Assembly (NCBI GenBank): GCA_900066355.1 | Contig: FMEL01000001.1 | Location: 62,001 to 126,000 of the forward strand | Source of the DNA: an uncultured Ruminococcus sp. | Lineage (GTDB): Bacteria > Bacillota > Clostridia > Lachnospirales > Lachnospiraceae | Reading direction: 5' to 3' | Length of the DNA stretch: 64,000 bases | In this document: positions 51,273-60,385 of the stretch, piece after piece | Layout: each line of letters begins with the position of its first letter | Numbering within the stretch: position 1 is the first letter of the stretch | Made by a program: the position numbers and the translations under genes | Notes under the pieces: generated by a model | The model's input: the letters and a program-made list of their open reading frames with translations, nothing else | What the model was told of the DNA's origin: nothing | Database searches by the model: none

Positions 51273-53628
51273 TTATCAGTTCCTCCATTTCTGTATCATA
51301 ATCATTAACAAGACCGTCAATGATGTCGCTGTAGTCGTTTTCCGCATTGTTTATATCTTTTGATACCATAGTCCTTTGAGTTTCTTCTTCCAAACGAAGA
51401 TGTTCAAAATGTTTCTGAGAACACTTAAGCTCCCACGAAAACTTAAGTTCCGGTGTACCCCTGACTACGAAATAGGATTCGTCTTTTTCCTGTATCCACA
51501 GATCTCCCGGTCCTTCTTTCTGCAAAAACACCTGATATTCAGTTCCTGTACTGATTGTCTCTGCGAATACAGGATCGATATCAATAATTGCCACCCCCTC
51601 TGCATTTGTTTGTGCGCATCCAACATCGCCAAACATCGGAGTTGGAGTTTCATAACAATACAGAAGCCTGTCAGAAAAATTCTGGGTTTCTGCAACACGC
51701 GATTTTGTGCCGGACATTACTTCGAAGTTTCCAAGGATTTTTGTAGTCCAGTCATCATATGGATGCATTTGGAACATTTCTCGTCCATTACCGCCAATAC
51801 CGAAGCTTGTATTTTCGCCAAGATCAATATCTGCAACATTACTATCAGTTGATATTGCTGCCCCCATTTGCATAAGTACTTGTTCATTGATATCATCACC
51901 GCCATTAATAAAAGTGATATCTTGACCTGTTATTTTTGCATAAACACCATTGCTTGTTATCGTTTTTACTGTTCCTGTTATATCAGCGCCCGTGTTATCC
52001 CATTTTCCGATCTGTGCGCCATTTGCATTCAAAATTCTTAGTACACCATTTTTATTATCTTCACCGCCCAGCGTTAGTGTTCCGCCATATCCCCAATCCC
52101 AGTAGATGCCGATCACAGAAAGAATGTTGAGGGCTGCATTGCCGTTGGAGTCGAATCCTGCTTTCCAGACTGTAGTGGAGTCTTTGCCGGTGTAGTTCCG
52201 GGTTACGAAGAAACCATCAATCCCTGATTTGTAGACAATTTTTGATTCGGACAGTTTGGGCTTGTTATGTCGGTACACGAGTACAGAGCCATCATCCTGT
52301 ATGATTTTGGTCTCGTGAAATCCTAAGGTGTTGGCCGCAAGTTGACTCATTTGCTGGACGACAAGGTCATAGGCAGACAAAGTATTCTCTGTTTCCTTAC
52401 GTATCTTTGCAAGCGTCTGTTCCAGTTCTGTCGGTCGTTGTGATTCTGTCTTTTTCGGAGATTCCGCGTCACATGAAATCGACATATTATCATCAGGATC
52501 AAAGCTGAGATTGGTAACAAGTGCTGAATAACTCTTCGATGGTCCATCTGAAATATATGCTATATCTCCTGCCTCCACTGTTGGATCCGGAAGAGCCGAT
52601 GCATCAAGCGGCCGGAATATCAGCCCGATAAGTTTTTTGCCGAGATATTCTGCGAAATTCGCGGCATTTTCCTTTGTGATAAACGGATTTCCTGATATTT
52701 TCAGGACATACCCTTCTTCACCATAAAAGAATGTATCTCCATTTTCAGTATCTTCTGTTTCAGCAGTTACCTGTACACCGCTGATGATCACATCTTCTAC
52801 AGCAACATCCAACGTGTCCAGCGTGTATATGTGATGGAACGCATCCATATCCTCAAACGTTCCTGAACTGTGTTCATAACCTGTATTCCAGGGTGAAAAC
52901 GTTCCGCCATCAGCCTCATAGCCTGATGAATAAGGACTGTCATCATCGAAAATGCCTCCATCCAGCAAAGCATTCTGTTCAAATACCTGCTGGTTAAACC
53001 AATCAATGATAAGTTTCCCGTTGGCATCACATTTTGCAAACTTACATATCATCTGCATTGCATATGATAGTACCTGTCTACACGTAATTCCGCTGTTAGT
53101 CGGCCGCTTTGTAAGTTTAACATTATAGCCATCAAATCTTGCCGACTGCAGCACCACACCGCAATACGTGCACAGATCAGTCACAATCGTTTGAATCGTG
53201 GCTGGATATGTAGTCGTTACTCCTGCATATTCCTTGTCAAGCTTATGCATGTTATCGAGGCATTCCAGTGTGATCAGATCACCATCATACGATGTACTGT
53301 CAACCTCATAGACACCCTTAGGTATTTTTTCTATGCTTCCGTTATCAAGCTCTATGCCGACATAAGGTATGACCTGTGCTCCGTCAAATACCTGTCTGGA
53401 TAGCTTTTCATCCTCATCATGCAGTACTACCGTCATTTTGTTGATGATACAGCTTCCAATGGTGAATTCTCCACTCTCAGTAACTCCCTCATCAATCTTG
53501 AATCCGCCTTCCCATATGTTGGAATCATCCAGATTCAATACTGTTCCATCAACAAGGGTAATCGTCAGGTATAACAGGAATCTTCCATATTCTATTTTTT
53601 CTTTAAATTCTTTCGAAACATTGATCAT
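51259..53628 (-). CDS. Tail hub / tail-associated structural protein
   Basis: A 789-aa protein. Seen: N-terminal half with a baseplate-hub-like beta fold (about 1-380: LYLTITLVDGTVLNLDDSNIWEG, GEFTIGSCIINKMTVVL, PKGVYEVDS), then a helical linker (about 390-425) and a beta-rich C-terminal half that may contact the fibres. Position after tape measure and distal tail protein supports the hub or tail-associated (Tal-like) role. I see no clear peptidase or lysozyme motif. Confidence 0.8.
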   Translation of the reverse strand: MINVSKEFKEKIEYGRFLLYLTITLVDGTVLNLDDSNIWEGGFKIDEGVTESGEFTIGSCIINKMTVVLHDEDEKLSRQVFDGAQVIPYVGIELDNGSIEKIPKGVYEVDSTSYDGDLITLECLDNMHKLDKEYAGVTTTYPATIQTIVTDLCTYCGVVLQSARFDGYNVKLTKRPTNSGITCRQVLSYAMQMICKFAKCDANGKLIIDWFNQQVFEQNALLDGGIFDDDSPYSSGYEADGGTFSPWNTGYEHSSGTFEDMDAFHHIYTLDTLDVAVEDVIISGVQVTAETEDTENGDTFFYGEEGYVLKISGNPFITKENAANFAEYLGKKLIGLIFRPLDASALPDPTVEAGDIAYISDGPSKSYSALVTNLSFDPDDNMSISCDAESPKKTESQRPTELEQTLAKIRKETENTLSAYDLVVQQMSQLAANTLGFHETKIIQDDGSVLVYRHNKPKLSESKIVYKSGIDGFFVTRNYTGKDSTTVWKAGFDSNGNAALNILSVIGIYWDWGYGGTLTLGGEDNKNGVLRILNANGAQIGKWDNTGADITGTVKTITSNGVYAKITGQDITFINGGDDINEQVLMQMGAAISTDSNVADIDLGENTSFGIGGNGREMFQMHPYDDWTTKILGNFEVMSGTKSRVAETQNFSDRLLYCYETPTPMFGDVGCAQTNAEGVAIIDIDPVFAETISTGTEYQVFLQKEGPGDLWIQEKDESYFVVRGTPELKFSWELKCSQKHFEHLRLEEETQRTMVSKDINNAENDYSDIIDGLVNDYDTEMEELINESN

Positions 53629-53631
53629 TTG

Positions 53632-53991
53632 TTACACCTCAACTATGTCAAAACTCAGCGTACCGTAACGCTCTCTGCCTTTTCTCCACCATTTGACCTC
53701 TGCTTCCATGTCACCAGTATAAAACTCTTTGGTCACGTTTTTTCCCTTCATGGGATCCCAGTATTTCACCCACACATATTCTGGTTCAAACGCTGAAAGA
53801 ATCTCATGGATCATCGTTTTTGATAACTGCCTCCATCCCAGACTCAGAGTACGTTTTTCTGCGCCTTTATTTTTGTGCATTCGATAATCCCTGGTCCTTC
53901 CAGCATTACTTTTGCTTATGTCACTTTTTTTCCATTTAAACTGAGATGGGTACTTGAAGTCCCCATCTCCCGTAAGATCGATCACGTTCAT
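53632..53991 (-). CDS. Distal tail-region protein
   Basis: A 119-aa protein between the tape measure and the hub. Seen: a compact beta-rich sequence with KWKKSDISKSNAGRTRDYRM, GWRQLSKTMIHEILSAF and YVWVKYWDPMKGKNVTKEFY. Small Dit-like proteins in this position are common in Clostridia phages (possibly DUF6711). The structural role is by position. Confidence 0.7.
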   Translation of the reverse strand: MNVIDLTGDGDFKYPSQFKWKKSDISKSNAGRTRDYRMHKNKGAEKRTLSLGWRQLSKTMIHEILSAFEPEYVWVKYWDPMKGKNVTKEFYTGDMEAEVKWWRKGRERYGTLSFDIVEV

Positions 53992-54002
53992 CTACCCACC
54001 TC

Positions 54003-57000
54003 CTATATCGTTGCTACCACGTGATACCTGTTATCGTATTTTTTCTGTCCTTTTCGAACCACTTTATATAATGTTTCCGAATCTGCCTTGATCGTAAGGT
54101 TAACGATAACGTCTTTATCCTTATCGTTGTTCATAGGTCCACTCATGTCAAAAGCTTCCACTACAGCTTCAAAGACACCTTTTTTGATACCTTCAATGAT
54201 CTGGTTATTGTTGGCTACGGTATTCCTGCTTCCCATTCGGCCGACCATTTCAGGACCATTTTCTCTTGCGATGAACATTTCTCCATTTTCTGGAAAACCA
54301 CCTTTTGCATACCAGTTCAGCCCGAAAGAAGGTGTGGAGAAACTTACCGGTCCCACGCTGTGCCTGTTCCATGATACAGAAACATGTGGAAGTGGAATAT
54401 GGACAGAGCCGAAACCATTTGCAAAGCCCTGAATTGCATTTTTTCCTATCGAGAACAGATTAGGAATTGCTCTCGAAATCTTACTCGGAATGTTTCCCAG
54501 CGTGTCCGCAAACGAACTCCAATGATTGGAAAATCCATTTTTCATTCCACTGATAATATCATTACCTTTGGATGTAACCTTTTCCTTGATGTTTCCAATC
54601 TTAGTAAATACTTCATTCTTCATATTAGCAACATACTTCAGGAAACGGCTTTCTTTCACAGCTTCCCAGCCACTTTTCAGGCCTTGAATCGCATCGGAAC
54701 CTTTGGATTTGATCCATGCTTTTGCATCACCGAGTTTTGCTTTTACTTTTCCCGGAAGTTGTCCGAACCAGCTCAACAGATCTAATAACTTGTTTTTTGC
54801 ACCCTCAAGCAATCCTTCGATGATGTAGATGCCCTGCTGCCTCATTACGGTAGACGGGGAATGGATTCCGAACGCATTCTTAAATCCATCAATGAAAGGT
54901 TTAAATATATTGTCTTTAATCCATGCTGCGATACCTTTTATTGCATCTGTGATTCCTTTGAAAATACCCAGTACAACGTTGCCGCCACACTCTTTAATCT
55001 TACCCTCAAAGTATTTTTTTGCATTGGTAAAGGCATCCCCAATCAGTCCGCCTATGAATGCTGCGAAACCGCCAAATGCTGCTCCTATGGCTTCTGAGAG
55101 CCTGCTTACTATACCCTTCCAGTCAATGTTGACCAGGACTTCTCGGACTTTCTCTCCAACCTGCTGCCAGTCGGTATTCTCGATTGCTACGATAATCGTA
55201 TCAAGAATGCCTTTGACTGTATTGCTTATAGTCTGTCCTGCCAATGCTGCATCAAATGACTTAACTGCGCCATTTATGCCATCGGATATTGCCCTGCCAA
55301 GACTTTTCCAGTGGAAATTCTTCGCGAATGTATTTACGAAACCAAATGCTGTATTAAGGCCTTTGACTATGGTACTTCCAACAAGCTTCCAGTTGGTTGT
55401 TTCCAGAAATCCATTGAGGAAAGTAGCAATGCTCTTAGCGATCTTATTGCAAGTATTCTGGATCTTCTTCCACGGAATCTTTTCCAGCGCAGCATTTAGC
55501 TTCTCACCGACCATAGAACCAAGTTCGGTGAAATCTGCATTTTTCCATGCGTCCTTGATAAGCTTTGCAAGATCTTTGAACTGGTTCGTGACCGTTGTGG
55601 TCTGGAACATGTTGCTTGCATCACTGAGTCCGCCAATATTTCCCGCTGAGGAGCCTCCACCAGAAGAATCTGAGGATGAATCATCATCCATCTTATTAAT
55701 CTGATCGAACCCCATTATGGTCCGCTTGTATTTCTCTGTAGCTTTCGAAGCCTTATCCGCATTGCTGGCATTATCCGCTAAGCCGCTGGACGTACCGCTC
55801 AGGCTCTTTGCATAGTCCTGATTGAGCTTCTTTGCAGTGACAATGGTTGTTTTGCCGCTAAGTGCTCCAATGAGCTGTCCTACCGCATTTACTGCCCGGA
55901 TAACCATCTGAACAAAACTGTTCAGAATTGGTGCCACTACTTCCAGAATCGGTGCAAATGCAGCTGCAAGTGAATTTTTGAGCTGTGTCAGTGAAGACAT
56001 CAACATGGATATACTGCTGTTGGTTGATCCGCTATACTGTGCCAGATTCTGGAATCCCTGTTTTGCTCCGTTAATTGCTCCACGAATTACAAAACTTGCA
56101 AACATGAATTTTGCAGTCATACCAACTGTTTTCAGTATTCCTGCCAGGCCTTTTCCGGATGTTCCAAGACCATTGAAAGAAGACCTCGCTCTTTTCAAAG
56201 TTGGGATCCCGGATGAAAATTTCTGGATCAGGGCACTGAACGCACCAGAAGACTTCTGGATTACACCGGATGCCAGTGATTTCATGCCAGAGCCAACACC
56301 TTTGATGGCACCGTCGAAGCCCTTGATAGCCGCGCCGCCGATAACACTTTTGAGAGATATCGGACGCTGCCCGGCTTCTTTTGAATTCAACAAATTAGCC
56401 TTTACACGAGACAATTTTTCCATTTCAACGGTACATTTCTGAATCTCTCTCTGATTTTTAATCCACTCATCAGAGCCATATGCAGTTCCTGCTGCCGTAA
56501 GTTCTGACATTTTCGTTTTATAACGGCCAAGCTTATCTTCTGCCGCCTGAATTTGCTTTGCCAATTTCTTAGCTGCCTGGGTAGGCTGCTCCATCTTTCC
56601 TTTAGACTCCAGAGACTGCATGCTTTTTGCAAGATTTTCAATGTTTTTCTGAGTTTTTGCAATTTTCTCATCGAGATTAATCATTTTTCCATCTTGAGTT
56701 ACATCTGACAGGCTTAACTTCTTTGCCATGCGTGCATTTTTTTCTTTTTGCAATGAAGTTAATCTGTCTCTCTCGTTCATCATTTGCTCATATGCATTTT
56801 GATATTTAGCTGTAAACTCGGTGCCATTTCCCGATTCATTTAATTCCTGCTGTTTCCGTTTCAGCTTATCCAATGCATTTTCAGCCTCTTTTGCTGACTG
56901 ATATAAATTTCTGTACTTATCAGACATCCCCTGATTTTTTCCCATTTCAGAAAGAGCCTGTTCGTCTTGTAAAAGGGCATTTACTTTTTGCTGCAACTTA

Positions 57001-57299
57001 TCCATAGAATTTTCAACATTCTGAAATTCTTCTGTCGGTACTTTTATTCCCGCTTTAATCTGAAACTCCTGCATTTTTCCTTTAAACCCCAGTTTCGGTG
57101 TAACCGAAGATACAACAGCTTTCACTTTCTGCATTGTGCTTCTTACAGATCTTAATGCCTGACTTTCATCTAACTTAAAAGCATTTTTAAAAACATCAGT
57201 TACCTTCTTTACCTCTGCACGTGCTGAACCCAGCTCTTTTTTGAGGGATTTCGCATCACCTTCAATGGTGACTTTCATTTTTTTCAGATCTTCACTCAC
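54003..57299 (-). CDS. Phage tail tape measure protein
   Basis: A 1098-aa protein that sets tail length and is ejected with the DNA. Seen: a long coiled-coil N-terminal half (about 1-330, rich in Lys/Glu/Gln), a hydrophobic central stretch (about 385-470: MTAKFMFASFVIRGAING, SLTQLKNSLAAAFAPILEVVAPIL), repeated Trp-containing units (about 600-800, NTDWQQVGEKV-like), and FKNAFGIHSPSTVMRQQG, a motif frequent in tape measures. It follows the frameshifting tail chaperones, as expected. Confidence 0.93.
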   Translation of the reverse strand: MSEDLKKMKVTIEGDAKSLKKELGSARAEVKKVTDVFKNAFKLDESQALRSVRSTMQKVKAVVSSVTPKLGFKGKMQEFQIKAGIKVPTEEFQNVENSMDKLQQKVNALLQDEQALSEMGKNQGMSDKYRNLYQSAKEAENALDKLKRKQQELNESGNGTEFTAKYQNAYEQMMNERDRLTSLQKEKNARMAKKLSLSDVTQDGKMINLDEKIAKTQKNIENLAKSMQSLESKGKMEQPTQAAKKLAKQIQAAEDKLGRYKTKMSELTAAGTAYGSDEWIKNQREIQKCTVEMEKLSRVKANLLNSKEAGQRPISLKSVIGGAAIKGFDGAIKGVGSGMKSLASGVIQKSSGAFSALIQKFSSGIPTLKRARSSFNGLGTSGKGLAGILKTVGMTAKFMFASFVIRGAINGAKQGFQNLAQYSGSTNSSISMLMSSLTQLKNSLAAAFAPILEVVAPILNSFVQMVIRAVNAVGQLIGALSGKTTIVTAKKLNQDYAKSLSGTSSGLADNASNADKASKATEKYKRTIMGFDQINKMDDDSSSDSSGGGSSAGNIGGLSDASNMFQTTTVTNQFKDLAKLIKDAWKNADFTELGSMVGEKLNAALEKIPWKKIQNTCNKIAKSIATFLNGFLETTNWKLVGSTIVKGLNTAFGFVNTFAKNFHWKSLGRAISDGINGAVKSFDAALAGQTISNTVKGILDTIIVAIENTDWQQVGEKVREVLVNIDWKGIVSRLSEAIGAAFGGFAAFIGGLIGDAFTNAKKYFEGKIKECGGNVVLGIFKGITDAIKGIAAWIKDNIFKPFIDGFKNAFGIHSPSTVMRQQGIYIIEGLLEGAKNKLLDLLSWFGQLPGKVKAKLGDAKAWIKSKGSDAIQGLKSGWEAVKESRFLKYVANMKNEVFTKIGNIKEKVTSKGNDIISGMKNGFSNHWSSFADTLGNIPSKISRAIPNLFSIGKNAIQGFANGFGSVHIPLPHVSVSWNRHSVGPVSFSTPSFGLNWYAKGGFPENGEMFIARENGPEMVGRMGSRNTVANNNQIIEGIKKGVFEAVVEAFDMSGPMNNDKDKDVIVNLTIKADSETLYKVVRKGQKKYDNRYHVVATI

Positions 57300-57336
57300 A
57301 ACTCCACCTCCTTCCCATTAAAAATCCGCCGTAGCA

Positions 57337-57747
57337 TTATTCATGTCTACGACGGTTAAATTCATTTACATATTCTCTACGTTTCTCACTGTATTCCATC
57401 CACTGCCGTTCTTCTTCCGCCTTTTCATACATCTCCTGTTCTTTTTCGAACAGTTTCGGGTAGAAGTCCCATGGTTTCAGGAATGGTCTGCTGTTTTCAT
57501 CGAACAGGGCTCCTACGTTGGCGGCTATTGCTTCTGCCAGTGTGCAGTTATCCTCTATTCGCTGTTTTCTTCTTTTCAGCTGTACACGGTATGCACTTTC
57601 TATCAGATCAATGATCTCCGCAAGTGAGGAGTTCCAGAATGTTTCTATGGAAATCCCCAGGTCAAGCGCTTCCGTGTACAGTTCACTCACAAAATCCGTT
57701 AGACGTTCTGCATCTCTTCCACCAGAACATCCGCCTGCTCCTGCGTA
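57337..57747 (-). CDS. Tail assembly chaperone, C-terminal part made by -1 frameshift
   Basis: The frame is open from the slippery site to 57337 and encodes about 136 residues (helical; DAERLTDFVSELYTEALDLG near its start, KLFEKEQEMYEKAEEER near its end). A GTG at 57690 could start a shorter 117-aa product, but no ribosome site precedes it and the reading continues sensibly upstream into the preceding gene. This matches gpG/gpGT-type chaperones that fold the tape measure. Expected fusion about 262 aa. Confidence 0.8.
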   Translation of the reverse strand, partial: YAGAGGCSGGRDAERLTDFVSELYTEALDLGISIETFWNSSLAEIIDLIESAYRVQLKRRKQRIEDNCTLAEAIAANVGALFDENSRPFLKPWDFYPKLFEKEQEMYEKAEEERQWMEYSEKRREYVNEFNRRRHE

Positions 57748-58124
57748 AAAAAACCGGATACCGCAAGTGTAGGGATAATTACCTTTGAATACAAATCTGT
57801 CTGGTTGCCGCCCTCTTTATCAGCCCAGTAATCATACAGGTTCTGAACCTTTGTATAACTCATTCCATGCTCCCATGGTTCCATTGCAGCCTGAATGATC
57901 GTAAGCATCACAGAAAGTGGTGGAATATCATCCAGCATATTCAGGATATTCTGACGATATTTGTTTTCCAGCTTACCAATTGTAGATGCTTTCAGTTTCA
58001 GACGGTAATCCCTTTTGTTTACCGTCCAGCAATGGAAAGGCTTACGTTCCTTTTTCTCAGTCATCTCCACAACTTTTTCTTCTGCTGTTTCTTCCACAGT
58101 ATCTAATCCACCGATGTCACTCAT
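57699..58124 (-). CDS. Tail assembly chaperone (gpG-like)
   Basis: A 141-aa protein. Seen: an acidic N-terminus, then a helical domain with FHCWTVNKRDYRLKLKAST and LENKYRQNILNMLDD, similar to DUF6096-type chaperones. Its last 15 codons follow the heptamer T TTT TTT (57753-57747), where a -1 slip would extend it into the next frame. Located between major tail protein and tape measure, as in most siphophages. Confidence 0.85.
   Translation of the reverse strand: MSDIGGLDTVEETAEEKVVEMTEKKERKPFHCWTVNKRDYRLKLKASTIGKLENKYRQNILNMLDDIPPLSVMLTIIQAAMEPWEHGMSYTKVQNLYDYWADKEGGNQTDLYSKVIIPTLAVSGFFTQEQADVLVEEMQNV
57747..57753 (-). promoter_or_regulatory. Slippery heptamer for -1 ribosomal frameshifting
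   Basis: T TTT TTT in the reading frame of the upstream chaperone (codons GGT TTT TTT ACG). After a -1 slip the frame is open through the next gene's stop. Confidence 0.75.
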
Positions 58125-58147
58125 GTCATATTCTCCTCTCTACCTTT

Positions 58148-58564
58148 TTATGCCGGATCCGTATACTTAAGTTCTGACTGAACCATCATGGTCAACTCAA
58201 ATTCAATAACACCGTTCAGACTGCCACCTGTACGCTTTACCGATACCTGTGCATCAAATTCCGTGACACTGCCATCCTTTAACTTGTCCTGGAATGATAA
58301 GACTTCTCCACTTTCTGCAGCTGCCCTCATAACTCGATATGGACTGTCCGCTTTTGTATTGTCATACTTAAATTTGTACACCATATCCGGCAGATCACCC
58401 ACACCCATTTCATACATCTTATGCGGATCTGTAAGTCCAGAATTTTCTACTTTTTCTCCCTCAATACCCATTTCAGGGATTTCTTTTAATCCCGGAAGAT
58501 CTGTGTATGTACTAGGTGAGCCAGTTTTTTTCTTATATCCCAGTGTTGCACCATTTGCTAACAT
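58148..58564 (-). CDS. Major tail protein
   Basis: A 138-aa tube protein. Seen: beta-rich sequence starting LANGATLGYKKKTGSP, with YTDLPGLKEIPEMG, MVYKFKYDNTKAD, EFDAQVSVKRTGGSLNGVIEFELTM. Size and position (after neck genes, before tail chaperones) fit a siphophage tube subunit. Confidence 0.85.
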   Translation of the reverse strand: MLANGATLGYKKKTGSPSTYTDLPGLKEIPEMGIEGEKVENSGLTDPHKMYEMGVGDLPDMVYKFKYDNTKADSPYRVMRAAAESGEVLSFQDKLKDGSVTEFDAQVSVKRTGGSLNGVIEFELTMMVQSELKYTDPA

Positions 58565-58576
58565 CCTATATTCCTC

Positions 58577-58945
58577 CTATCTCCAATATACTTCGTCGGA
58601 ATCCATGTCAATAATTCCTTCGTATCTCATCTGTTTATGTTTCATTCCTGAAGGATCTGGAACATCCTGACATTCAATCCTTTTCAGTCCTGTTTCCTTC
58701 ATTGCTTCGTCTACAGCCATAGCTGCTGCCGATGTGCTGTCACGATGCCATATGTCAATTCTGTACCGGACAAGTGATTTATCTTCTCCGACAAACTCAC
58801 CATGGGAACTGTGCTCATACACACTATTCTGTTCCTCTGTATACTGAATTGTTATATCTTCCGCCCATGAGCGCGGATAAGCATCTGACACATTATCTGT
58901 GACACTGCACAGAGCTTTATACACCTGATCTTTTATGTTTTTCAT
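58577..58945 (-). CDS. Tail completion/terminator protein
   Basis: A 122-aa protein that likely caps the tail tube. Seen: an N-terminal helix (KDQVYKALCSVTDNVSD), then strands with RYRIDIWHRDST, a pattern of gpU-like/DUF3168-related tail terminators. It overlaps the preceding HK97 gp10-like gene by four bases (ATGA). Confidence 0.75.
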   Translation of the reverse strand: MKNIKDQVYKALCSVTDNVSDAYPRSWAEDITIQYTEEQNSVYEHSSHGEFVGEDKSLVRYRIDIWHRDSTSAAAMAVDEAMKETGLKRIECQDVPDPSGMKHKQMRYEGIIDMDSDEVYWR

Positions 58946-59457
58946 TTCGATTCCTTTCCTATGTCTGCCTGAAAGCTTGCTTTCATATTTTTCAAAATCT
59001 TGTCTTCGTTATCATGAAGTGCCGGGTACAGAAACGGATGCGCCGGCTGTCCCGTACACTGGTAGAATCTTCCCTGTGGAGTATTAATGTAAAACCACCG
59101 ATATTTTTCTGCCGTTCTGCGGTCAACCTGACTTTCATGGATCCACCACGGAACCTGCGTATAAACCGGTGTGACTTCCGGGGATATTCCAGCATGATTC
59201 GCCTGTCCTTTCGGACCAGTACCAAATTCTACATATGGTGCATATGCTCTGTTTGTCCAGCAGGTTCCAACAGCCCTATTGGCATCCCCCTCAACGTCTG
59301 CATATATGCTCTGCCGCAATTCTCCAGTATCTACGGGACAGTTCAAAACAGCCGCCGCGCGGACAGTCTGAATCGCATCGGCTACAGCCTGTTTCATATC
59401 CAGTTCTGATAGTTTTTTCAATGTCCTGTCAACATCATCTGTACCGCTCACACTCAT
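58942..59457 (-). CDS. HK97 gp10-like neck protein
   Basis: A 171-aa protein. Seen: N-terminal helix (VDRTLKKLSELDMKQAVAD), then NCPVDTGELRQSIYADVEG and YAPYVEFGTGPKGQANH, both signature segments of the HK97 gp10 family, ending in a helical tail with HPFLYPALHDNEDKI. Head-tail joining role. ATGA overlaps with both neighbours. Confidence 0.9.
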   Translation of the reverse strand: MSVSGTDDVDRTLKKLSELDMKQAVADAIQTVRAAAVLNCPVDTGELRQSIYADVEGDANRAVGTCWTNRAYAPYVEFGTGPKGQANHAGISPEVTPVYTQVPWWIHESQVDRRTAEKYRWFYINTPQGRFYQCTGQPAHPFLYPALHDNEDKILKNMKASFQADIGKESK

Positions 59458-59828
59458 ATCTTTTCTACCTCTAAACTCAATATCCTGTATGGCTTGATGG
59501 AGATGATCCTGTAATCCGGTTTTTCATCTTTTCCAGCAAAGAGACATATTCCATCTGATTCCTGAATGTCTGTGCCATTCTCAAGAATATAATGCATTCT
59601 TCCCTTTTCATCTGGTTTCACTTCGTACTTTCCAGATATCCGCACATTGCGGATATAATTCAGACGTTCTCCATACTGTTGCACCTGTACCTTACCGGAT
59701 GCCGGCCAGGATTCCCCCTCTACAGAAGAAGCAGTACCATATGATTCTCTGGTACTGCCCTCTCTATCCTTTTCAACTATACGCTTTTTGTGATAATACG
59801 TTTCAATCCTACTTCTTCGAAGCCTCAA
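59454..59828 (-). CDS. Head closure/neck protein with TTG start
   Basis: About 124 aa, beta-rich (ETYYHKKRIVEKDREGST near the start, GKVQVQQYGERLNYIRNV, DIQESDGICLFAGKDEKPDY). Position between the connector and HK97 gp10 fits a head closure (SPP1 gp16-like) protein. The start is placed at TTG 59828: GGGAGG lies eight bases upstream inside the end of the connector gene, while the ATG at 59852 has no site. It overlaps the upstream gene by about 20 bases. Confidence 0.8.
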   Translation of the reverse strand: MRLRRSRIETYYHKKRIVEKDREGSTRESYGTASSVEGESWPASGKVQVQQYGERLNYIRNVRISGKYEVKPDEKGRMHYILENGTDIQESDGICLFAGKDEKPDYRIISIKPYRILSLEVEKI

Positions 59829-60132
59829 AAGCCTTACCTCCCACTCGCGCAAGGCGAAATCTGTTCATAGTGTCGTAGATTTGTTTGGGAGCGTCATCAA
59901 AGGTATAATTCTCTCCACCCTCACTTCTCGCTTTTTCTCCCTCTGTTCCCATCCGGTTCAGTGCGATCACAGCAAGATCTCTGACCGCCTTTTCCAGACC
60001 GGTTACAATGTTTTTTCTGCCTGTGTAAGATTTGACAAATTCTTCCGCATCATCTAGTAAAAGTTCAATCAGATCTTCGTCCTTTTCTCCTGTTAAGGTT
60101 ATGATTTTCTCAATGTCTCTTTCTTTTGCCAT
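59809..60132 (-). CDS. Head-tail connector (gp6-like)
   Basis: A 107-aa mostly helical protein. Seen: ERDIEKIITLTGEKDEDLIELLLDDAEEFVKSYTGR, the pattern of the phage gp6-like/Phage_connect_1 family that forms the ring below the portal. It precedes the neck gene with an overlap and follows a LEM-type protein by four bases. Confidence 0.85.
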   Translation of the reverse strand: MAKERDIEKIITLTGEKDEDLIELLLDDAEEFVKSYTGRKNIVTGLEKAVRDLAVIALNRMGTEGEKARSEGGENYTFDDAPKQIYDTMNRFRLARVGGKAFEASKK

Positions 60133-60136
60133 GTGA

Positions 60137-60385
60137 TCACTCTTTCAGGATTTCAAGAAGATCTTTCTTAGCAAGAGCTGATACTCCTGACAGACCTTTC
60201 TCCTTTGCAATAGCTTTCAGCTCTTCAACAGTCATTTCATCCAGATTCTTTTTAGTCTTGTCAGAATCAGAAGGAGCAACTTTCGTTACTCCTTCCAACG
60301 GCTCAAAACCACTCTTCATAAGTTTTTCTGCTGTTGCTGCATTTTCTACGTCTATTTCGATATTAGCTCGAATTAATCTCATCAT
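60137..60385 (-). CDS. Small protein with HeH/LEM-like domain
   Basis: An 82-aa protein. Seen: a short beta-rich start (MRLIRANIEIDVENAATAEK) and a C-terminal helix-extended-loop-helix (DEMTVEELKAIAKEKGLSG, KKDLLEILKE), a motif shared with HeH/LEM/Rho-N domains and seen in phage capsid-adjacent proteins. ATGA overlap with the major capsid gene. It may be a capsid-associated or DNA-binding accessory; function not certain. Confidence 0.75.
   Translation of the reverse strand: MMRLIRANIEIDVENAATAEKLMKSGFEPLEGVTKVAPSDSDKTKKNLDEMTVEELKAIAKEKGLSGVSALAKKDLLEILKE

Noticed and set aside
54829..55704. A 291-codon plus-strand frame opposite the tape measure gene
   Set aside because: Antisense shadow of a clearly coding gene; no ribosome site and odd composition.
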